From contig VZSR01000479.1 of NCBI GenBank assembly GCA_013398615.1, positions 4,116,738-4,180,737 on the forward strand: a stretch of DNA of 64,000 bases, read 5' to 3'. Shown piece by piece: positions 56,239 to 64,000 of the stretch (its first letter is position 1; each line of letters opens with the position of its first letter). The stretch is from Brachypodius melanocephalos. Its lineage: Eukaryota; Chordata; Aves; Passeriformes; Pycnonotidae. The position numbers were made by a program, and so were the translations under genes. Under the pieces are notes generated by a model that made no database searches, was not told where the DNA came from, and saw only the letters and a list, made by a program, of their open reading frames with translations.

Positions 56239-58443
56239 TATTTATGTATTTATGCTGATCCTGAAAACCCTTTTGGCCTCATGCAGAGTTTGAGTTGAGA
56301 AAAGCCCCCCCAGACAGTAGCTTTGATTTTATACCTTGGAAGGCACCACAACAATGCAGCAGGAGCTCAGCTGAACTCAGAAGATATTTTGCAGCAACTG
56401 CTTGCCATGAGAGTTCCTCATGTGGGGATGCTCTGCAGGTCCCCCCTGCTCATGTTACACTTCTGCTCATGTGCCATGAGGTTTATTTGGGCTCTGGGAG
56501 CTCTGGCCATCACAGGCTTCCCTGCTTGAGTCCTTTCATGTCCCCTGGCTCAGTTTTCTCAGCCACAGGACTGTCTAGTACCCCTTGGATAAGGTTAATG
56601 CAGCGTCAGGAGGAGCTTCCCTGTGCCCTGAGTTGAGTGGTGCCACACAAGTGCCAAGTGCTTTTATATAATAAAGCACTTAATAACTAAGTGTGTCTCT
56701 CAGAGGAGAAAATCCATGAGGAACTCTGCAGTGGAGAGGGCACTTGGCTTTCTATTGCTGTCAGTGCTCAGTGAATACCCTGGAGAACTGTTTGAAATGA
56801 GTGTGGTATCTTCCAGGGAGATCAGGGTACTTCCAGAGGGGTTTTGTGAAGCTTCTGTTCCTATAGCTTTTGACAGCTTATAGCTTTCTCTATTTCTGTC
56901 ATAATCATTCATTAGGTTTTGTCCAACTGTTCCAATTGCTATAGCAACTCTAATGAAATCTTGCTCTCTAAATAGCCACGCCAATTTTATCAGGTCAGAA
57001 TCTGCCCTTTCCAGCTAATTCACTTCCTTTTGAATGTACTTTTTCCTCAGTAGAGAGTTTGCAGCAAGAAGGAGACCAAAATTATTAACCCAAATCTTTT
57101 TTTCTCTTTTCAGCTTAAACCAAATGTAGGATTTTTTTTTTTTTTAATCATATGTGTAGTCCACTAGTGTTTGTGGAAAGACAAACCCTCTGGATAAGCA
57201 AGCCAAAGCCTGTCTCTTGTTCCTGTGATGCTCTTGCAGGCTGACCTGAGGATTTGGAGCAAGGCAATGAAAATTCCCCATCATTACAATCCAGCACGTG
57301 TGAGATTTCTTTGAAATGCCCCATAAATCCAGGGAGAGGATGTAGTGTGTATTTTATGATAAAATCTCTACTATTTCACTGCAGTGAGACCTGATCTGGC
57401 TTGAGTTCAAGACCCTAACAAGGCAGTCTATATCATATTTGCAGCACTCTGAGGCACTCAGTCACCCCTTTCCCATGGAAATCCAGGACAGAATTTTGCA
57501 GTCCCTTTGCTGGCATGTGAGCAGGTCTATAATTGAATAGTAAAGGTCTCTTTTTACTGCTTTCCTTCTGGAATAATGTCTCCTGTGCAAAAGCAAGATT
57601 TTCTTCCAGTTTCTGCCAATGAATGAGCTCTTTAGGTTGTTTAATTTAAAATAATTTGTTGAAGTTTATGGGTTGGAAGGAATAAGACGAAAGTAAAAGA
57701 TGAGTGGTTCTCTCTGCCCCGAGTTTCTGCTGTGGCCAGACAACATCAATAGATATTCCCCAGCTGGACAGAGATGAAATTATTCTTTTTGGCTGGACAA
57801 AGAGGTTTTTTGCTAAACGAATGACTGAAGCCATACCTATAAATGACAGCACCTTAATAATAAAACCACCATATTTCACAAGTTTTGAACAGAAAGCAGG
57901 GAAATGTGGAATGAATTCAGCAGCTGAAATAGTCTGCCTGATGTGTATTAAGGTACTTTGAAAGGGTATTGTGAAATTTCCATTATATCTTCCTACATTT
58001 TACATGAGCAGACACCTTCCTCTTGCCTAGCTTGTATATGTTTCTCCACAAAAGGAAATGAAAGAACTTTTTCCTTGCTATTGGGGAGAAATGGTCAAAC
58101 ACCCTCTGAGACAGCATCTATGTCCCCAAATCAGAAAACTGCCTAATAAGCACAATGCTGTGAAGTCTGGGCTAAAGTGCTGTTTTCATTTTGCTTGCAG
58201 ACCCCCATCAATTTCAGCACTGGAATTTCATTAGGGATGGAATTTTTGAAGGCGTTCAAGGAGTGGAGTGGAGGCAGAGACCCAAGTTTTGCTAATGCAC
58301 CGTGCATGTTTCGTGCTTCACGTTTTCCCCTGTTGCTCCTGTGCTGGGCTGCCCTTGCCTTGCTCCCAAAGCTTTGGTGGTGCATTGTGTTGATCCTGTG
58401 CCCTCTGACCCCCGTGCTGGCAGAAGGCTCAGCACAATCATTT

Positions 58444-58660
58444 GGGAGTGGAGGCTCAGGCTGGATATTAGGAAAGATTTCTGTACTGAAAGACTGATTA
58501 AGCATTGGAACAAGCTCCCTGGGAAAACGGAGGAGTCACCATTCCTACAAGTGTCCAAAAAATGAGCAGAGAGAGCAATTTGTGATATGGTTTAGTGGGC
58601 AAAGTGGTATTTCTTCAAAGGTTGAACTTGATGATCTTGGAGATCCTTTCCAACGTTAAT
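58444..58660 (+). mobile_element. CR1 fragment (sense), first of a tandem pair
   Basis: It reads CAGGCTGGATATTAGGAAAG, ATTAAGCATTGGAACAAGCT, GATATGGTTTAGTGGGCAAA and TTGATGATCTTGGAGATCCT, then TTCCAACGTTAAT. It lies head-to-tail with the next CR1, separated by only about 10 bp. Confidence 0.92.
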
Positions 58661-58670
58661 TGGACACAGT

Positions 58671-58921
58671 CTCAAGCTGCGCCAAGGGAAATATAGGTTG
58701 GATATTAGGAAAAGGTTTTTCACAGAAAGAATAATAAAGTATTGGAATGATCTGCCTGGGGAGGTGGTGGAGTCACCATCCCTGGATGTGTTTTAAAAAG
58801 GACTGGAGGTGGCACTTGGTGCCAGGGTTTAGTTGAGGTATTTAGGGCTGGGTTGGACTCGATGATCTTGGAGGTCTCTTCCAACCTGGTGGTTCTGTGA
58901 TTCTTAATGATTCTCTGATTC
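58671..58921 (+). mobile_element. CR1 fragment (sense), second of a tandem pair
   Basis: It reads CTCAAGCTGCGCCAAGGGAA, GTTGGATATTAGGAAAAGGT, GGGGAGGTGGTGGAGTCACC, TTGGACTCGATGATCTTGGA and ends TGGTTCTGTGATTCTTAATG. Its 3' end differs from the first copy. Confidence 0.93.
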
Positions 58922-61900
58922 ACCTACTTAGAGGATGGCATAAGACAAAGGTCATGGCCATCCTCTGTAGAATCTTGCCCTCTCAAATAGGCAGGAGGAG
59001 TTTGGGAGGCAGGAGCAACACTCACTTTATAATGGTAAAGTATGATCAGAATGCAGCAGGACTCAGTAACAGAAGCAAATTTGGGCTGGAGAAGCAAGGG
59101 GATGTTGGTGACCTGGTGGAAATGAGGAGTCTCTTGCCTGATGGCAAGAACCCCTCCAGCTGATAACCTTGATGAAGCTGCCCCAAAAGCACTCACTTGG
59201 CTGTAGCTATTTTTAATTTCTTCCACCCAGCTGAGATTTCCATCACCCACCCAACACATCCTGCATTTAACCAGCACACAGAGCTTTCTGGAGATCGAGA
59301 TTTGTATTGCTCTGGGGACACACCACGTAAATACCATCCAGCCAAAGTCTGACTCTGCTGGAAGTGGTGCATTTGCAGGAAGATAGTACGGGTGAACATC
59401 TGTATTTTGTAAAAGTCCACACCCTAAGAATTGCCAAAATCCTTATTATTTTACATTGCAGGCTGGTAGTAACCCATCAAATGAAAGGCAAAGGCTGGAG
59501 GCAGGGAGTCTCAGATTTCTCTGTGGGAGCAGATGAAGAGAGAAAGGTCTGCAGGGCAAAGTCGGGAGGATTGTGTCTGAAATCAAAGCAGGGTCTGATT
59601 AAAGTGGTAATATTTTGATGCTGGGGGGATTTAAGTATAAGAGATAACAACCCCCCCAAAAGATCTCCAGAAGCAATGTACAGATTCAAATGATCATACT
59701 TCAGTGACTGGAAAACATGGTCTGCAGTGAAAGACAAGACTCTGATTCCAACACCAGGGAGCTGGCAGCACCACAGTGATTGGCATGGTTAAGCCAAACT
59801 TTGAAATTCTTCTCGGAACACCACACTGCCCTAATTTTTTTTTTTTTTTTTCTCTACTCATACGTTCAATTAGAAATTCCTTCACTAAATATTTTATAAT
59901 AATCCCATGCCACCTCAGAGTCTTAGAGGAATATCCTGGTACTTGGGAACTTTGCTTCCCTGTGTTATGGAATTTGATCCCTTTGGTAAGTTTTCTGAGC
60001 TTCTTATACATTTAATAAGCTGCTCTGGCTGACTATATCATCTGAAATTTCTGCAGTTAGCAAATGCTGCTCTGCTTTAGCTTTTCTGATCTTGACAACC
60101 AACCTGCTCATATCACTTAAATCACTAACCCCATAAAATAACTCAGTGTCACTCTCTGGAGTACATAAAAAACCCCAAACAAAACCCTCACCTAAATCGT
60201 AACACAATTTCTCAATCACAGAGAACAGTTTTATGTTAAATTTTAGCTATGGGGAAAGAAAAAGCCCAAACCTCTCAATTTCACTCATAAAAATCTTTTT
60301 AGTTGTGAGCCTTCAGAAAATGCTGTCTAATTCAATGCATTCACAACGTTAAATTACCATTCACCTGTAACTCTTCCCTTACCCACAGCCATTAAATCTT
60401 CCTCAGCCTATGCTCTCCTCCTCTGGGAAGAAGGTGATAGCATTTCTTCCTCTCCAAGCCAGAAAGCAATAACAACTTCTTCCCAGAATTTCTTTTTTCT
60501 GAGAAGGGCACTATGGAGGAATTGAGACATCTCCAGTATTGAAGATTACTTGAAAATAAATGTTTTGCTGGCTAAAATAATTCTCTTGGCATTTCCCCTT
60601 TGCCAAACCACATTTACATTTCTAGTCTTATTTAAGTAGAATTTGTCCCACATCTGTTGCAAGAAATTAAGGGTTCATATTCTGGAAACTGCATTTCTGG
60701 AGATAACTTCTGAAACTAGGAACATCTTCCCAGAGAGGAGGGCTGTCCCCTGTACACCCTCTGTCTCTCCAGGAATCCTTTGGGATGTAAAAGCAGTGTG
60801 GGGGCAAGTTTCTCATCATCGGGATTTCAAGGAACTTGTGTTCAGCTTCTATTTTTTTCTTCTTAAGTGTCAGCAGCTGAGCACAGATGTCTGGATTGGC
60901 AACAATTCTGAACCCAATTAACCCAGTTAATGGCACTACAGCCCTTCATGAAGTGATGGATTATTGCAAGCAGACACAGCACAGCCACTCACCCCTGTCT
61001 CATGCCCTTGTGTCACTGAGAAAGTAAGGGGAGGTAGGAGCCACCAAGTGATTAACTCCTATAATATTGTTAATTAAGCACCAGCAGGAAGTTTGCCAGA
61101 AAAATAGAACTAATCTTCATCTATTTCTCTATCCCATGTTTGGCAATGTGTTACTATATCACATTAAACAGTCTCAGTATCTGGACAGCAGCTTCAGAAG
61201 ATGTGAACATGAAGCAAGTTGAGAGATTCAGGAGGTGTAAGACTGCCATGGGGCATTCACAGAAGTGAATGTGTGGCAAATTCAAATCAAACAGCCCAAA
61301 AATTTCACTGGGTCACCCATTCCTGCATCCCTGTGATGGTGGGTCTCGTGGATTTTAGACCAGGACAGCAAGCTGGAGCAGCCAGGAGTTGTCACTTGTC
61401 TGGGACAGACAACCTGAGGTGTGCTGATTTGCAAGATGACACCTACAACCTGTTATTGCAAATCAGTGAATGGTTTCTCAGTTTCACGAGGACTGCACAA
61501 AGCAGGTGAAAGCAAATAGCTGGTTTTTTTAGGTAGGTCTTTCTGCAATCCCCTCTGTCTCTTCTGTCTGGTCAACAACTGCTGCAGCTTATGTGTGTTA
61601 CTGCTGGATCCCTGCAGCTTTACACAAGTGGTTAGTATAATTTCCCCCAAATGAACCAGCTCAGTACTCCTGCCATCCTATTCACTAGTTCAATTTTTCC
61701 CAGGAATGAAACCCCCTTTTTTTTCCGTTCTGTACCATGAGGCCCATTTTCCTGAGGGTTAACCTGAGAAGTGGAGTGTTGTGGGAATGGCACAGTTAGG
61801 GAGCAAACTGCTGTTTCAGAAAGAAATGTTAAAGCTGTGTTTTAGAGGAGATTTTAAGAAAACTACGGATAGCATCCTGGCCTGTGTTATCCATTCAGAT

Positions 61901-63965
61901 AAAATCGAGTGTAATCCTACCCCTATCACTACACCACTAAATGTATTTAAAGGAAGAGATTTATTTCCCCTTTTATTATCCTTCTCTTCTCCTCTCCTCT
62001 TGCACTCTGTGCCATTTAGAAGTTCAGAAATGAACAGTTTAGCAAGAAACTTCTGCTCTCCCCCTCATCTCTGGGAAATTTCTGGGGTGATGTTCATGTA
62101 TTTCAGTGCTTCCTTCCCTCTGCTATTATGATTCAGGACTTCAGGGATCGGTTTTGTAGGCAGGCTTTAAAGGTTACTCCCTTTAGTACCTTAATACCTC
62201 TTAGTCTAAGGTTATTCTGCCATTTTTTCTCTTAGAAGTCTTCAATTTTTGTTTTAAATGACAAATGCCTCTTCTAGTCCTTTTGAAGAGACCTCGTGGT
62301 TTTGCCCTGCTTTTCCACCTCTTTGTTACCATATCCCATTTTGATCACAGCTAACTACAGCAATTAGAACAAATTCTTCAGATGTTCTGCTAATTTACAA
62401 CCAGCAATGAGTGTTAGCCATGGTCGAGTAGGTCTTTCTGCATCTTCATCAAAATTCAGGCTGGACTCTATTCTTTGTATTTTGAATAAATTTTTTTTTG
62501 AATAACTGAGAAATTGAACCTTGCCAGGACAATAATGCTCATTATGTAAATTCTAATCTAGAACAGGCAGCATCATTTGGGTTTTGAGCTGACAATTTTC
62601 TCTGATTCTCTGCCTTCAGGACAGCATGACCCATCACTTCCTGCTGAACAGAGATCTTTGTATCACTTATCCCTGTGAAAAGGGCAGAATGTAATCAATT
62701 TAATATTTGAATTCATGATTCGTTGCTTAGTTACATATGTCATGAAGGAAAAGCAGTAATACTGCATGATTTATGTAACTAACTCATAGTCCAAATATTA
62801 AAGCTTGAGCATTGACTATGCATGCCATGTTTACATGAGCTATTATCTATGGGGGGAATGTCAAGAATAAATTCAACATCTTCTCTTGAACATTTTTAAG
62901 CAAATAAATTATTAGTTAGTCTGAAACTTGGCTGTGTTTTACGATTAAATCTCTTAAGTGTCATTGTACATAGGGCAACTCTTGCCTTGAAATTTTCTCA
63001 CCATGGTGATGGACAGATTCTTCTCTCTAAATTCTGCATATTAGAGTGAGAGTCTGTACAGGAACAAAGTGTTCTTTAGGAAGGGAAAGGATTAACTATT
63101 GAAGTAAAATGCCTTCAGTTCCTCAGGGAACTGTAAATGCATTTCCCCTTGTACCCAGTATAAAATATCCAGGACAATAGGAGAGGCTTTTCTCCAGAAG
63201 AGCATATACTTGGGAAGCTGAGAAAGAAATGCCTTCACCATGACAAATGTACAGCAGCACTTAAAAAGTACTGTCTCCTGAAATAAGGAGATTTGCAGAA
63301 TAAAGAGCAAATGCATTTTCTCATTTCTTTGGATGAAAAGGTACTAAGATTTTAATTTTCAACTGAATGTGATAAAGTCTTCTTTTTAGGAAATAATCTA
63401 TAAATTGAAAAGATTTATCAATTCTCCTAAAATGTACACTTTCCCATAATATGCCAGGCAGTCTGTTCTGGGCAGTCATCAGAGACAGCTGAGCTGCTCT
63501 TTTCTGTCCATTTTTGCACAGTCTTGCTGTAGTCCAAGAGTATGATGCAACATCTAATGAAGTTATTAAGAACATTTCAATAGAGTCTGTATCAGGCCTT
63601 TAAACACTAAATATAGTCTCTAAGTGCAGCTTTGTACAAGCTCCCATTAGGTTTTTTTAAAAAAATTTAAGCTTGTTCTGTCCTGCATGTTAGGAAAGGA
63701 TTTACACTAATCTGACAAGTACTGAATGATTTGGTTTAAATTGCTGGTTACTGCTTTCATGTCTGGAAAGAAGACAAATCATGTCAGGTTTTTTATGTGA
63801 TAGAATTAAAAGACTGGAATTTAAGCAAGGTCCCAACAGTTTTCTTGTGATTTTAGTTACTTTACAAAGGCAATTACCCTTCTGTGTCTTCATACACATG
63901 TGAGAACAGTGCAAAAGCCTTCCTTCCTCAGCAATGTCATTCTGTGTCATTAAAGATAATTTCTT

Positions 63966-64000
63966 TTCCTTCCTTCCTTCCTTCCTTCCTTCCTTCCTTC
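63966..64000. repeat. (CTTC)n microsatellite, cut by the window edge
   Basis: It comprises at least eight perfect units and continues beyond position 64000. Confidence 0.95.

Larger units (their letters stand above)
47281..64000. other. Intergenic, no supported gene
   Basis: This holds four CR1 fragments (two adjacent in tandem), a possible LTR end, a degenerate ACTTCAA repeat, a second MIR-like candidate, a (GT)n and a terminal (CTTC)n. I searched the minus strand for CDC42SE2 exons, the mammalian neighbour, without success. Minus-strand ORFs at 58924-59337 and 59694-60219 are unrecognised and likely chance. Confidence 0.7.

Noticed and set aside
57704..57961. 85-codon plus-strand ORF with protein-like composition
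   Set aside because: It matches no family I know, has no splice signals in a supporting pattern, and both strands are equally open.
58924..60219. Cluster of minus-strand ORFs (58924-59337, 59477-59737, 59694-60011, 60004-60219), considered as an endogenous retrovirus remnant
   Set aside because: I see no reverse-transcriptase, integrase, Gag or Env motif, and the ORFs are interrupted by CR1 and poly-T. Left unannotated.
28121..64000. CDC42SE2 coding exons on the minus strand, expected from mammalian synteny
   Set aside because: I looked for the complement of its conserved exon motifs by eye and found none; a GGAATGAATTCAG match at 57910 is on the wrong strand and in no matching context.
63966..64000. 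Terminal CTTC repeat as a telomere or assembly end
   Set aside because: The unit is CTTC, not TTAGGG/CCCTAA. It is an ordinary microsatellite cut by the window.
1..64000. CRISPR arrays, bacterial operons, tRNA or rRNA genes
   Set aside because: No regular repeat-spacer pattern, no ribosome-binding sites with packed ORFs and no tRNA cloverleaf were seen. The DNA is clearly vertebrate.

Overview
The window is vertebrate nuclear DNA, almost certainly from a bird and probably a songbird or another neoavian. It carries one recognisable protein-coding gene and at least 18 short, 5'-truncated CR1 retrotransposon fragments of the avian type (Cr1 3' ends with 'ggttggaagggacctt' or its complement and ATTCTRTG-like tails). 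Introns are compact (0.8-2.9 kb). I found no bacterial signature, tRNA, rRNA or CRISPR array.

Region 1 (1-23511, plus strand) is the 3' half of RAPGEF6 (PDZ-GEF2/RA-GEF-2), a guanine nucleotide exchange factor for Rap1/Rap2. I could place eleven constitutive coding exons, including a 24-nt microexon. All splice phases agree and the reading frame stays open to a TAA at 23509-23511. Exons 1-3 encode the RasGEF (CDC25-homology) catalytic domain. Later exons encode a Ser-rich regulatory tail with a DSGxxS phosphodegron-like motif, two PPxY motifs and a C-terminal PDZ ligand (SAV). The N-terminal cNMP-binding-like, REM, PDZ and RA domains must lie before position 1. An extra exon at 13942 can be spliced as a 114-nt in-frame cassette, or read on to its own stop at 14408. 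The second form would replace degron, PPxY motifs and PDZ ligand with a Cys-containing polybasic tail.

Region 2 (23512-about 28120) is the inferred RAPGEF6 3' UTR. It has candidate proximal poly(A) signals near 24.1-24.6 kb and a candidate distal signal at 28094, preceded by a Pumilio-type site. A CR1 fragment sits inside the longer form.

Region 3 (about 28.1-64.0 kb) has no coding exon I can support. It holds CR1 fragments on both strands, microsatellites, two candidate ancient MIR-like SINEs, a possible retroviral LTR end, and AT-rich unique sequence that could be conserved regulatory DNA. In mammals the tail-to-tail neighbour here is CDC42SE2. I looked for its exons on the minus strand and did not see them, so it probably starts beyond position 64000. 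The right edge runs into a (CTTC)n microsatellite.
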